A stretch of DNA of 64,000 nt, taken from Telopea speciosissima. Lineage: Eukaryota > Streptophyta > Magnoliopsida > Proteales > Proteaceae. The stretch covers positions 45,043,010-45,107,009 of the forward strand of contig NC_057925.1 of NCBI RefSeq assembly GCF_018873765.1, read 5' to 3'. A program made the translations under genes and the position numbers. The notes under the pieces were generated by a model. It was not told the DNA's origin and ran no database searches. It saw only the letters and a program-made list of their open reading frames with translations. Shown in pieces: positions 11,103 through 22,963 of the stretch (its first letter is position 1; the number at the start of each line of letters is the position of its first letter).

Positions 11103-12701
11103 CTATCTTTCAACCTCGGTTTGGAATTCTTTGAATTTATCAAAGGCTTTCGATTTCCTACGCATCAAGTATATATAACCATATCTAGAATAATCATCGG
11201 TGAATGTGATAAAGTATTCATACCCATATCTAGCTTGTATGTTTATGGGTCCACACACATCAGTATGTATTAACTCTAACAGATCTATGGCTCTAGTACC
11301 TTTATTGCTAAAGGGTTTCTTGGTCATTTTGTCTTGAAAGCATGATTCACAGGTTGGGAATGGTTCCACCCTCAGACTCTCTAAGGGTCCATCCCTCATC
11401 AATCTACTGATTCGGTCCACATTAATGTGACCTAATCTTAGATGCCATAGATATGTTGAGTTCACTGGAGCTGCTTTCCGTTTCAAATCAACATTTGAAA
11501 CAACATTCGTTCTAATAAGGCAATCTAAAAAATACAAACCACTTTCCATATATCCGGATGCCACAAAGGAATTATTAAAACGAATAATTAACTTAGAATT
11601 AAAGGAAAAACTATATCCGTCCAAAACAAATTTTGAAACTGAAATTATCTTCCTCTTAAAAGAGCGTACATAATAGCAATCCTTTAAAACTAAACAAGCA
11701 GAACTAAAATTTAAAATAAAAGTTCCCACAACCATCGCCATGGTCTCAGCTCTAGTGCCCATCCGAAGACTCACCTCATTTTTTTCCAGGTTCCTTGTCT
11801 CCTTGAACCCCTGCAAATCATTGCAAATGTGAACAGTGGAACCACTATCCACCAACCAACAATTGGTCGGGTCAAAAGATAAATTAGACTCATAAAGAAC
11901 GTGAACATCACATATACCTTCCTTAGCAGCCTCTGTTTCATCCGGCTTCTTATCTTTCACAGTAGCCAGGTAAGGACGACAGTTTCTTTTCCAGTGATCC
12001 TCCTTCTTGCAATAAAAGCACTTGCCTTTTCCTTTATTGCCAGACTTCCCACCCTTAGGTTTCAGGGTTTTACTCTTACTTTCCTTTTTCTTCTTCTTCC
12101 CACTTGAAGAAGGCTTTGCCTTAGTTGCATTGACCTCAGCCTTGTCCTTTTTCAAGGACGCTTCAGCCTCTACTAGTGCATTAGCAAGCTCGGTGAGCTC
12201 CATCTCCTTATCGGACATCTTGTAGGATATCTTAAAGGGTGCACAAGCAGAAGTGAGTGACGCTAAGATCACATCGGTCTTGTATCGCAGGCTGAAATCA
12301 GTCCCCATAGATTCTAGTTTTTCAAACAGATTGATCATTTTCATTACATGATCCATCACTAGAGTCCCTTGGGACATCTTGGTGTTGTGGACTTGACTCA
12401 CCACATCAGAATGGGAGTGTGTCAACTGCCTGTTGAACAATTCAGCAAGCTTATCCATCTTACCCCCAGCAGTGCGTATATCCTTGACCGACTCCAGAAC
12501 TGACTTTTCCAATAATCCTAGGATATAAAGTGACGCCTTGGAATCCCTCATGAGGAACTCCTGCATCTTTTCATTTGCCTCAAAATCATTCGGGTTGGGT
12601 TGAGGAGGAAATTGTTCATCTAGAACTGTATACAGTCCTTCAGCAGTCAGGAGCAACTTAATGCTTTGGTACCAATTGACATAGTTTGTACCATTAAGTT
12701 T
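11103..12701 (-). pseudogene. Copia gag, protease and integrase N-terminus
   Basis: A long minus-strand frame covers gag (UBN2-like, with LNGTNYVNWYQSIK at its upstream edge), a basic Lys/Ser linker, a CCHC zinc knuckle CFYCKKEDHWKRNC, the aspartic-protease motif WLVDSGSTVHIC, the GAG-pre-integrase block YLWHLRLGHINVDRISRLM with CESC, and integrase start HTDVCGPINIQARYGYEYF. A TAG at 12702-12704 lies immediately upstream of KLNGTNY with no in-frame ATG before it, so the gag start is lost. The frame ends at a stop near 11103 inside integrase. Confidence 0.9.
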
Positions 12702-12704
12702 CTA

Positions 12705-14420
12705 TTTGCTAATGAGTGTCAAAAGGTTGGAATTAATGGCAGTCATTGTATAATTATCTACACATGCATAAGTGAATAACCACATGCTAATTAATAACCA
12801 TTGAAAATAATAAATTGAGCACACACACATCAATGGTCTTTCATTATTTGGGTTTCCCTCATAACCCAAAAGATGAATTGGATACCTACAACCCTAGCAT
12901 GCATAACTTACCCTGTCGGGAGTCATTATACACACCGTGGTAGTGTGGACTAGATTGTCCGTCTCATGGGCTTCTAATATATTCGGCCACCTGGGTGCTA
13001 TGTCCAAATCCTGTCGGCTGATATACACCCAAGTCATGTACTTACCTATTGCATTAGTTAGAATCATGTAATCATGAAAAATGGCCTACTGTCGCAATGC
13101 CCTCTCACTATCCATACCCTAACGTATCTAGATAGAGGTAAATATAGATAAGTATGTGACAGTGGTCCTGGCAATGTTCTGTCGGCGTATGCGGGGCATT
13201 TCACACAATCTCTACATATATCTTTAATAGGAGGCCATGGTCATGTCTACCGATTAAGACTAGTCCATATCATATATGTGTTATGATTAAAGAGGGATTA
13301 AGCAACTCTCACATACATGGATAGATTTAAACAACATAATTAATCAACATTAATTAAAAGTGATTATGGGATGACGGCATTTTTATCAGAAAAAATTAAA
13401 AAATCCTCCCAATAAAAATAAAGCTAATAACTTAGGGTGCATTTATCATGGCATGGATGCCACGCCTCGATCATCTCCTCTATCAGATCACGTCTTCAAA
13501 GTAGGTGACTTGCATCTCCACAAGCTTTGAGTGCCACATGTGGATCACCATCTACATGCCCTGGGAGTCCTAACTCCTCTAAAATTATAATGAAAACCTA
13601 GGAAAAATTCTATACACTTTCCTTTCCATAATAATAAAGAAACCACGCATGGAGAAACCAACCCACCATTTGGGCTGCCATAGGGTGGAGTACATTTGTT
13701 TATAAAAAAAGATAGGGGGAGAGAGAGAAAGAGAGAGAAGCATCACGTCTACCCATAACCCCATGTATCACATACATAAACAATCCGTTCATTTATTAGA
13801 ATGTCATTCCCATAATCACATCATAATATAATATCATGCATGGTCACTAAAGCAAGTAAACCAATAAAAATTATATGGATTCCTTCAATTATTGAACCAC
13901 CACATCACATGTGATAACATGTATCCAAGCTCAAAAATTAAAATCATATTTTAATTGCAAGTGAGTGGAGGGAGGGATCCCTTCACCCATCTTCTTTATT
14001 TAAAACCAAAAATTCTATTTTTCCCGTAGGCAGTAGCCACTGGCACCGTAGGCAGAACCGACTGGCACCGTAGGCAACAACCCATTAAAAAAGAAAATAC
14101 GCAAATGGGTAGGGGAAAAGGGGAAGGGGCGTGCACAGAGGCTTGGCAGCGTGTGCTCCCCCTTTCCCCACACATGATTAAAATTTAAAAAATATAATAA
14201 TCATCTATTTGGATACATGCTTCAATAATTGGAATAAATAAATCAATAATCAAATCCATCATACATGGGTAGGTTGTTACACCAACAACCTTGTAACTAC
14301 CCATGTGCACATGAGAAGGTTGTTACAACAACCATATTCTAACCACCCATGTGTTAACTTGCATCCCACTCATGACAATCATATTAATCCATTAATTATT
14401 CAATATTCATGGGTGGGAAA
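12705..14420 (-). other. Long untranslated leader of the copia element
   Basis: About 1.7 kb separates the primer-binding site from the first recognisable gag codons. I see no reading frame of note. The region contains a GA-rich run (13708-13740), catgcata-like words and two imitations of the phrase actggcaccgtaggca near 14039-14072. A leader this long is unusual for copia and may hold packaging or promoter sequence, or an older insertion. Confidence 0.55.
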
Positions 14421-14439
14421 GGTGGCTCTGATACCACAC
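14421..14439 (-). promoter_or_regulatory. tRNA-iMet primer-binding site
   Basis: The minus strand reads tggtatcagagccacc just inside the right LTR, the standard complement of the initiator methionine tRNA 3' end used by most plant copia elements. This fixes the right LTR as the 5' LTR and the coding strand as minus. Confidence 0.9.
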
Positions 14440-16151
14440 TGTAGGCCAAACTACGGTCTAGGGATCAAACCATGGTTCCCTAGGGAAACCAATATACAGA
14501 AAAATTAGGGTTTTGTACACCCTGGGTTATCCCATGGTGTCCCATGGGTGCCCCATTAAATTTTAGGGTTTCCCATGGTCGCCCACGGGAACCCTGGTGC
14601 ATCCCTATTAGGGTTTCTCCTTCCCTATTGCATCTCATAAAATTAATTATCACAATAGGGACGGAGAAATTCATCTCTAGTCCATCACATGGCAAGAGGG
14701 ATCCATCCCATACTCGAATGCGCAGCGAAAATTAATCGATTCGAGTTTCTTTCGCATCCCATAAATATTAATAATCAATAAACTGAAGGAATTAATATAA
14801 AACTGCTAACCTGGTGTGCCTCAAGTGTTGCTCCTCCAATAGACAGTGGTTCTTCCTTCAGCGAGCGCTCCAAGCAAACAGATCTGAACCTCTAATGGTG
14901 CTACCAAGGTTCTTTAAGCCAATCCCAGATGCTCTTGAACTCTTCAGCATAGATCTAGGGTTTCTCAAATCCTAACTCTCAAACACAGATGAGAGAAGCA
15001 AGAAGAAGAAGAGAGATCACAAGAGGGAGAGAGAGAAACCAAAAACACAGGAGAGAGAGTGTCTGCTCAAAATATGTGGAGAGCTTCCCTCCCTCCTGCG
15101 TTTTGGTCCCCTCTATATATTATTTGGATTTAATTAAATCCTAGTAGGATTTAATAGAACCCCTGTGAGAGTCTAACTCTCTCTCTTTGTTTGGCAGTTC
15201 TATTTAAACTCAAAGTGCTACACAAGTGAAGAAGTAGAATCTAATAGGGAATGTATTAATTAGATTCTTTATTTAATTATTAATGGATAATTACAATTAG
15301 CACCAAATCCATTAATTAAATAAAGAGCCAATTAAATTAGCAAATTCCAAATAACTCCCTATATGATAACAATTTATCATATACAGCCCCCCCAACTAAT
15401 CAACACCATCATTATGGAATCTAGGGCATGTACACATGTACTGCCAAACCCCAATCCATAGTACATGTCCATATAAGAGAGTCTGTACATCTGATCGGGT
15501 CCCGCAAAACTCGATTAAACACTCTATTTAAAATAACTATAAATAATGTATCATTTTATGTAAAATAAATTTTGCAAATCCATTTCCAAAACGACACTGG
15601 ATCTAGATTTTGATCCGATCATACACAGACAATCTCTATCTTGGTGTTCCCCAATTGGGCAATGGTAACCATGTTGAGTAACTCCTTCACTCACAAAGCG
15701 TTCATGCATTCCCAGAACACCGTCTTTGACTCGCTTGAGTCTCAGTCATTGATGAACCAAAGAATACGATCACACTTTGCAGTGACAGGGTTCCCTCAGG
15801 TACAGGGTGTCGGTGACACATGTCTATCCCTTCCTACATCTGGCAGTAATATATGAGGGAATCGACAAAGTAGATTCTTTGTCAATGCACACATCAAACA
15901 TGTGAGCACTCGCATTCGTACCCTGACATCACATGTCTAGGCATACCCAATGCGACGACCATATGATAAGGGTGCCCAGCCCAAACCCTAGTCGCGACTA
16001 CCATTTTAAGTATAACTTTCGGATACATAATGCTTAAAAAGTTTATATCGCATGTGACAATATTAAACAAGAATGTATAAATGTTCAATACAAAGGTGAA
16101 CCGGGTTGAACCGGACCGAACCGGGTTTGATGGACACACACTTGTCCAACA
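14440..16151 (-). repeat. 5' LTR (right) of copia element, uninterrupted
   Basis: 1712 bases, TG...CA bounded. It contains a TATA-like tatatattatttgg block and CT-rich runs also seen in the other LTR. The sequence cccataaatattaataatc near 14758 is the unoccupied form of the site filled by the MULE at 5292-7394 in the partner LTR. Confidence 0.92.
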
Positions 16152-16257
16152 GAATGATGAGAGATCTCACTGCATCACCATGATAGAACCCATTAATGAT
16201 TGAAGGGATGTTCAGATCTCTGTGACCATGACTTTCATTGAGGTACATGGTCATTCC

Positions 16258-16685
16258 TAGGGTTCAATGGTCGGTTGGGCGGGCCGCTAACGACCCGACC
16301 CTAGAGGCCTAATGACCCCGTGGTCAAGAAACTTCCCCGACCGACCCCGGGTCGGGTCGGCGGTCGGTTGGTCTGATTTATGGCACCGTCCACGTGTCTC
16401 ATTAGAACATGTTTTTGTAACATAGGTCTCAACCTATGGGACACTAATAAATATGTTGAAAAAATGGCGTGTGTATAACTCTCTCTACAACTACGATGTC
16501 CCCTTAATAGGCCGGAAGCTTATAGGCTACAACTAAATAACAATCATGTCGTGACTCTTTTTATGGTCTGATCAAAATAGTAGATGATCTACTCTTTTAT
16601 GGGTTCCCACTTCATGATGATGACAAAGCTAGTAGTTATCTATGTACAATTTCTTTTTTTTTTGTCAAGAAAATACTTATATTAA

Positions 16686-16752
<67 letters not shown>

Positions 16753-16949
16753 ATATTATATACCTATAATTAATACAGGTCGGGTCGGGCCGGGCCGCTA
16801 GGCCAGGATCTAAACCCCGACCCGACGGACCGCCGGGTCGGACTATAACTAAACCCAAACCCGCCCTCGGGGTCAAAAATCAGTCGGGCCGGGCCGGATC
16901 AGGGCGGGTTCGGGCGGGTTCGGCCAGCCGGGCTTTATTGACACCCCTA
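16258..16949. mobile_element. Non-autonomous hAT element, GC-rich subterminal repeats
   Basis: It is bounded by an 8-bp target duplication GTCATTCC (16250-16257 and 16950-16957). The left end begins tagggttcaatgg and the right end, inverted, begins taggggtgtcaataaagcc. Both subterminal regions are dense in cgggtcgg, gaccgacc and gggcgggtt-like words, typical of hAT transposase binding sites. The middle is AT-rich with an (AT)n run. At 692 bp with no transposase frame it depends on a related autonomous element, possibly of the family beginning at 63016. Confidence 0.85.
16686..16750. repeat. (AT)n microsatellite
   Basis: About 60 bases of uninterrupted ta/at lie inside the hAT element. It is likely length-variable and hard to assemble exactly. 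Confidence 0.9.
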
Positions 16950-16957
16950 GTCATTCC

Positions 16958-18680
16958 CCATAGACACCCAATGTTTGTTACATCTTTATCTTCACTTGTG
17001 TAAATCAGATAATGTTTCATTTCTTTGCTTGGTGGCATTATATACAAACAAGCTAAGGGCAGCGATTAGAGCTGCAGCATCTTTGATCCAATCTTTAGTT
17101 ACTTTGATTGTCCTCATTGCCATTTTAAAATCGGAAGCTGCCTTTTTAAATATGAGAAAGATTCCGTTGTTAAAGAATTATATGAAATCTGAAGTAAAAT
17201 TAATTTTCTAACCAATAGGGTTTTTAGGTGTGGATGGTGGTATTTATTCTTCAAGTAGGAATTTGGATCATTCTTTACATCCTTTGTAAATAACATGAAT
17301 CCATGAAATGCTTCAGCTGCCTATTCCTTATGATTTTCTCTAAGTAATGATTTAATTGCCTCAATATTTTCCTCTATGGGTGTTTCAGAGTTACCCTCCC
17401 CAGACCCCTCAATGGTGGGAGCCCCATGCACTGGGTACGCCCTTTTTGTTTTTTCAGGGGATTAGAGATAACCTTCAAAGGAGTAGTACTTCTTTGTGTA
17501 AGATCAGAATTGCTAATAATTCAGATCGCCTTGTTCAGCTTCTTTAGGAGGCATTTGATCATCACAGATGACAATGGGAAAGTTGAGCATGTTTGGTCGG
17601 TTTCATCATTCATCAATTCATTCATTCATATTATTATTTACTTATATCATTTCTTACCATCTTCATAGATTATTATCCTTTTATTGCATTGGGATGTTAC
17701 AAAAATATTTTTAACTTGAAATTTCTTTCTAGTAGGGGAATTAGGGTTATAGGAGAACAACCAATTATTCTTCCTCAAACTGGATTTCAGTACTCTCTGA
17801 ATGTCCATTAAATACTCCTAATGGGAGAATGGTAAGATGGGAATTTTGTCACGTTTCTATGTAAAAATTTTATCAAGTAATTTGGTTCTTTAATGGTAAT
17901 TGGAGAGAACAAGAATGAATTGTTGCTTTTCATAATTTTGAAATCTCTGAGATTGACAGATTTTACTTTCTTGAATATATGTTTGGTCATCAATGAGCCT
18001 TGGAATAAAATTTGTAGTTTATTATGAGCAGTTTTCTGTTAAAATTAACATACTTGAGTTTTCTCTCTGAAAACTTGTCAAAATAAGCACATACTATATT
18101 TTGAGATGAAGTGCGTTGACAAAGTATTACTCTTTTTTCCCTCTCCATAACTAGAGATGGCATTAATACAATTTGAATTTGCAGTGTAAAACACACACTA
18201 GATTTTGGACACTTTGTAGGAACGCACCCCTTAACAAAGCATTGGGTTATTACTTGATGAGTGGTGGAAAATCAGATTTTAAAATAACCATAGGATGCAT
18301 TTTCTATGGTTTCCTGGCATTCCAAATGATAGACTTGGGGGTTATAAATCCTTCCCTTTTGTATCTATGTGGATTCTGCATTTGAATATGTTTCTATATT
18401 TTGTAAGATTACAGTTCACTCATGAGTGTGGTTGAATGTTGCTCTCTGGTATGAACTTCTGATGTTGTAGGTGGTAGATCGCTACAACCTTGTCAGTCAA
18501 ATGTGATGAGAGTGTGAAAAACATATAGTTGCCATGCTAAAGGGCACTGTTAACCTCGCAAAATCTGTTATGCATGTCGCTCACTATTATATATAAATGG
18601 GATACATTGGGAACATTCTAAAGTAGGGGATGAAAAATTACAATTATTTTTCTGATAGGTGATGATGCTGATCTAACACA
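16958..18680. other. Unassigned stretch, likely the broken continuation of host sequence
   Basis: This DNA resumes the sequence interrupted by the hAT and by the copia element before it. Short open frames (for example around 17426-17668, with ITDDNGKVEHVW) match nothing I can name. It contains no clear splice-linked exons, RNA gene or transposon ends. Confidence 0.3.
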
Positions 18681-18682
18681 CT

Positions 18683-18767
18683 CATGATCTCTCTCTCTCT
18701 CTCTCTCTCTTTCATACACACACATATTCTCTTTGTCTCATGTGGTGGTTCATTGGATCCAAGTGCA

Positions 18768-18811
<44 letters not shown>
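18683..18811. repeat. Two CT microsatellites
   Basis: (CT)n runs at about 18686-18711 and 18772-18811 are separated by unique sequence. A short (AT)n follows at 18860-18878. The serine/leucine-rich open frame over them is an artefact. Confidence 0.85.
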
Positions 18812-18812
<1 letters not shown>

Positions 18813-19261
18813 CATATAACAAATGCTCACACGTGCATTTGCATGTGCATATTTACTAGTATATATATATATATATAATCCAAGAACAGTCATGAAGTTT
18901 TATATAAATAATTATTTGCATTATAAAAAATCATAAAATTAGATAATGTGTTGTCAAAATATTATATAAAATTATTTTCACACAATGATGATGCAAGCCA
19001 GAAATTGTAAGGGGAGATCAAAATTTTAAAATATTAGGTCTAAACTACCAAAGTTTGATAGTGGGGATCTAATGACCTTGAAACTAGATCAATCAGAGTT
19101 CTAGGGAAAAAGATACTGTTTTGAGGGCCGTTATTAGGAGAAAATGATGCGAGCCAAAAAATTGTCGGAGGAGCATGAAAAATTGATAATTGCTAGTAAT
19201 ATGTGTGTATATATATATATACCTATATATTTATTTATTTATATTTATATTTATATATATA

Positions 19262-19535
19262 TATATATAGCCACGGTTTCTGAAAACCGTGGTGAAATAG
19301 AGTATTCAACGCGGTTTCATAAAACCGCGGATAAAATAGGATATTCAGCAATATTGGTTTTCCTAAACCGCGGCTATATGTGCATCAATAGCCACGGTTA
19401 ATTAAAACTGCAGTAAATTTTTACCCATTTGGCCGCATTTAAAAAAAACCACGGCCATAAACGTTTATTTACCACGGTTCTCGACAACCACGGTTAAAGA
19501 CCTCCGCCCAAGGGCGGAAAATGAGCGTTTTTTTT
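19262..19535. mobile_element. CACTA-like subterminal repeat remnant
   Basis: The motif ccacggtt or its inverse aaccgtgg/aaccgcgg occurs about ten times in 270 bases on both strands (gccacggtttctgaaaaccg, gcggtttcataaaaccgcgg, taccacggttctcgacaacc). Such arrays of short inverted motifs are typical of the subterminal regions of plant CACTA elements. No cactacaag terminus or transposase remains, and the segment stops where copia sequence begins near 19540, so it is a truncated remnant. An unrelated repeat family cannot be excluded. Confidence 0.5.
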
Positions 19536-19539
19536 AAAG

Positions 19540-20277
19540 TGGATATGGAAACTACTACAAAACTCAAGAAGAAAGAAGGTGAACCTATTGACAAAGGTCA
19601 TTATTAGCGGTTGGTAGGCAAACTTATCTACCTCTCGCATACACGATCAGACATTGCAATTTCAGTGAGTTTGGTAAGCCAATTTACGCAAGATCCTTAT
19701 TCCTTTCATATGGAGGCAATTCTTTGCATCTTGCGATATCTGAAGTCTACTCCAGGAAAATGAATACTCTTATCTCCCAGTGATCATCTAAAGGTTGAGG
19801 CCTACACGGACGCCGTTTGGGTTGGCTCTACTGACAGAAAATCCAGTTTTGGGTACTGCTCTTTTGTGGGTGGAAATCTTGTCACGTGGCGTAGCAATAA
19901 GCAGAATGTTGTGGCATGGTCCAATGCTGAAGCAGAGTTTTGTGCGATGGCACAAGGAATCTGTGAATTGTTATGGCTTAGGGGGTTGTTGCAAGATATT
20001 GGTGTTGTTGTCCATCTTCCCATGATGCTATATTGTGACAATAAAGCTTCCATTAGTATTGCTCACAATCCTGTCCAACATAATTGCACTAAGCATGTGG
20101 AGGTTGATCGACATTTCATCAAGGAGAAGCTTAAAGTTGGACTCATCTGTATTCCCTTTGTGAAGTCTGCTGATCATTTGGCCGATGTATTTACTAAGGC
20201 GCTGAGTGGCAAAGTGTTTCATTCTATTTTAGTCAAGTTGGGCATGCATGACATATATGTACCAACTTGAGGGGAAG
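19540..20277 (+). pseudogene. Copia pol 3' fragment (RT end plus RNase H)
   Basis: The frame reads TKLKKKEGEPIDKGHY, then stop, RLVGKLIYLSHTRSDIAI, QDPYSFHMEAILCILRYLKS, stop, then a clean RNase H frame (19866-20270) with FVGGNLVTWRSNKQNVV, AEAEFCAMAQGICELLWL, LYCDNKASISIAHNPVQHN, HVEVDRHFIKEKL and DVFTKAL. It closely resembles the 3' end of the complete element at 53120-58159 and ends, like it, with a purine-rich tract (gaggggaagtg). Everything upstream of the late RT is missing; the left edge abuts the CACTA-like remnant. Confidence 0.88.
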
Positions 20278-20470
20278 TGTTGGATTGTATGAGCCAGAAT
20301 ACCATGGGGGTATTTTGGACATTTTCTTCCTTTTATTATATGTACAGCCATGTCGGTTATGTTAGGGGCAATTATGTCCTTATATTTTTGACTCTTTATT
20401 ATAAATATATTGCTTGGGGTTTGCCTTAGACTATCCAAGCATTCAGCTCTAATTCTGATCCTGTTAACAG
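20278..20470 (+). repeat. Probable 3' LTR of the truncated copia
   Basis: It starts tgttggattgtatgag right after the polypurine tract and includes a TATA-like ttattataaatatattg. The end near gatcctgttaaca is a guess, because no partner LTR exists in the window. Confidence 0.55.
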
Positions 20471-20705
20471 TAAACCCTCTATACAATATCCATAACTATT
20501 TCATTCACTACTGCTCTCTCATCTTCCCAAACTCATGTTTTGTTGTCCGGATTTTGACATCCTCTCATACTCATTCTTTGGTTCAAGATGTGCAGGTCTC
20601 CTAGTGACAAGTAATCCATTCATATTTCAGTAGCAACAGATCGCTAATATTGAATCAGTCAAGATTTGGGATCGGCCTCGGTCGATACTGATCCGATCGC
20701 GGAGT

Positions 20706-20707
20706 CC

Positions 20708-20798
<91 letters not shown>

Positions 20799-20820
20799 AC
20801 ACACACACACACACACACAT
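20706..20820. repeat. Compound (CT)n(CA)n microsatellite
   Basis: About 40 bases of tc repeat run directly into about 70 bases of ac repeat with one gt interruption near 20797. The predicted Ser/Leu/His/Thr frame is not a gene. Confidence 0.95.
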
Positions 20821-21729
20821 GGTTAGATATTATCTTGTTCTTTTACATTTGAAGATCTCAAGGATTAAGGCATCCTTATGCCCCATAGGATGTTCTTTTG
20901 CAACATAGTCGTTGTTTGATCTCTACCACTGAATAGAAGAAGTAGAAGCACAAAGGGGTTTAACGGTTATTGTTACCCAACGTAGAAGGAAGAAGAAGAG
21001 AATTCAATGACATAGCAAAGGTAAGAAAAAGGAAGAAGAGTAGAAGCCAAGGAAACAACAGATCGAGAGCCGTTGCACTTTCTGCGTGAACAATGCAAGA
21101 GTCCTACCAATTTGGTGGGACTTTGAAGGGGTGGTGTGGGTGAGACAATCGAATGATAGAAAACCTTGACTTGAAGAGATTACCTAGAAAGAATCCCATG
21201 CCATGTAACCAAATGTATAACTTGTGCCTTGTTTCTGGGAAAATACTATCTCTTTCACCCTTAAATGTCACCCCACCGAAACCTTGCAAACAAATAGGCC
21301 CTAACTTATTCAATCTCTCCAAAGTGGTTAAACTCCTTTAACAAAGCTTCTTTCTTCACCTTCAACACCGAATTCCCTACAAAAATAGTCCTCAATAGAG
21401 TACTTTGTCATCAAAACCTTCCTTTGAAACCAACATCTACGTTTAGATCTTGGAGTTCCCCAAGTCGCAGGAAAGCTTCGAAAATTCAACTTCTTAGATC
21501 TCATACAAAGGGTTAACTCGAAGCTCCAAACTTAGAAATCCAAGTTTCTCTCATCTGCAAGGAAAACCGTCTTGATTCAATCTACCCTTTCCTCCATGCT
21601 GTTGCACTGCATGTTATGCTTTCGGCTTCCATCTGCGATACATAAGGAACTAGATTCAATCTGCAAAAAAATTTTCTGATCCAAGGACGATGGTAGTGGA
21701 CCGTCAACCTTAAGTTGGAGCACAATTTG

Positions 21730-22060
21730 TCAGCCTAAGCGATGTGGAGGTCTTAGAATGGCTCTTCATATGGTGATTGCTCGAGGTTACAATCAGGTGT
21801 ACATTGAAAGTGACAATCTTCTCATCATCAACATCCTGAGTAATAGAGTTCAATCCATTCCCTGGTGTATTCAACAGTACTTGATCTCTGGCTATCGACT
21901 TCTTGCAGCAGACTTCTGAGAGGTGCTTTTCAAGCATTCACTTGGAAAGGAAACTTTGTTGCAAATGCTTTAGCCAGTCTAGCTAGGGGCTTCTTTTCAA
22001 ACCAATCAGACTTGGAACAACTCGTTCTCCCCTTTTGTTTCATCTTGGATATTTTCTAAC
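21730..22060 (+). pseudogene. RNase H-like (RVT_3) fragment of LINE type
   Basis: In-frame segments LRMALHMVIARGYNQVYIES (catalytic-type ESD follows), INILSNRVQSIPW, AFTWKGNFVANALASLARG and a C-terminal hydrophobic tail match the plant reverse-transcriptase-like RNase H domain found at the 3' end of L1-type LINEs and in many plant single-domain copies. A TGA and a frame change interrupt it around 21920. The N-terminal part of the domain is poorly preserved. No adjacent RT was found, so it is a stray fragment. Confidence 0.6.
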
Positions 22061-22120
22061 TTTTGTAATTTTTCTTTGAGTTTGGATCCTCTACTATTGC
22101 CTGCCCGTGCGGTCAGCGTG

Positions 22121-22223
22121 CTGCCTCACACAGGTAGGGATGAAATGACCGCCCTACCCACTGTCCGAGCACCCTGCCTGGGTGATGTAGTATGGTCATT
22201 TCGCCCCTACCTGTGTGAGGCTG
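22121..22223. repeat. Fold-back inverted repeat
   Basis: The arms cctcacacaggtagggatga (22123 onward) and its inverted partner ending gcccctacctgtgtgagg (to 22221) are about 27 bases each with two mismatches, around a 42-base GC-rich loop. It resembles a small fold-back transposon; no target duplication was found. Confidence 0.6.
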
Positions 22224-22963
22224 CACGCCGACCTCATGGGTTGGACTTCATGAAATGGCGCAAAGCAATCTTTACCACATGATCAGTTTATGCCACGTGT
22301 CGTGCAGTGAAGGTAGCATTGCTAGGTATTGCAAGATTAAAGAATTGGAGAGGATTTTTATTGCTCCTCCTAGTGAGGTACAACCTCTGCCTAGTCTAGC
22401 ATTTAAATAGGAGACCTAAGGGTGAGGTAAAATGATTTAACCTATTTTCTTGAATTCTCTTGCGTTATCTGTGAACTTGTTTGGTCCCATTTATTAAATG
22501 GGACGGTACTAGGATTGGTACAGGTACAGGTACAGGTATAGACCCGTCCCAATTGACACCCTTATGGCCTAAGGTTCAGGTAAAATGATTTAACCTATTC
22601 TCTTGAATTCTTTTGCATTATCTGCTGCTAAAAAGACCTGACTTAAGCATCGGAGAGTCTCCAATCGGAGGAGAACGGTTCTCCCTTGCTTACCTGTTCC
22701 TCCTTGTAGGTTTTATCCCGAAGGATTCATCCGATGGTTTCTTGACGCAATAGGAACAAACACGTTTCTAACTTTTTCTGAAAGTAAATGGAAAACATTT
22801 CAAACAATTGAAGAAAAGATATATAGTATAACAAAATGCAATGGCTCCAAGCTTTGGGGAGGGGGGGTGGAACCCCTTTATTAATTCAATGAAGTCTTAT
22901 TAAAAACAAGAGAATGCGTTTCTAAAGCAAGAAGCCCTAGCTTTGACAACATTCTTGCACCCT

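Larger units (their letters stand above)
4961..16151 (-). mobile_element. Ty1-copia LTR retrotransposon, long LTRs, degraded pol
   Basis: The two LTRs start tgtaggccaaactacgg and end tccaaca (4961-8787 and 14440-16151). The left LTR is lengthened by a 2.1-kb Mutator-like insertion at 5292-7394. Flanking 5-mers are gaatc and gaatg, a target duplication with one mismatch. The internal region (8788-14439) reads on the minus strand in copia order: gag with zinc knuckle, protease, integrase, reverse transcriptase, RNase H. The primer-binding site matches initiator Met-tRNA. The roughly 1.7-kb LTR is long for copia. About two dozen differences separate the first 320 aligned bases of the two LTRs, mostly transitions, so the insertion is old. 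Stops and frameshifts make it non-autonomous today. Confidence 0.93.

Noticed and set aside
16682..16876. Minus frame ending in alternating Ile/Tyr
   Set aside because: Translation of an (AT)n microsatellite inside the hAT element.
20666..20908. Frame with long Ser/Leu then His/Thr run
   Set aside because: Translation of the compound CT/CA microsatellite.
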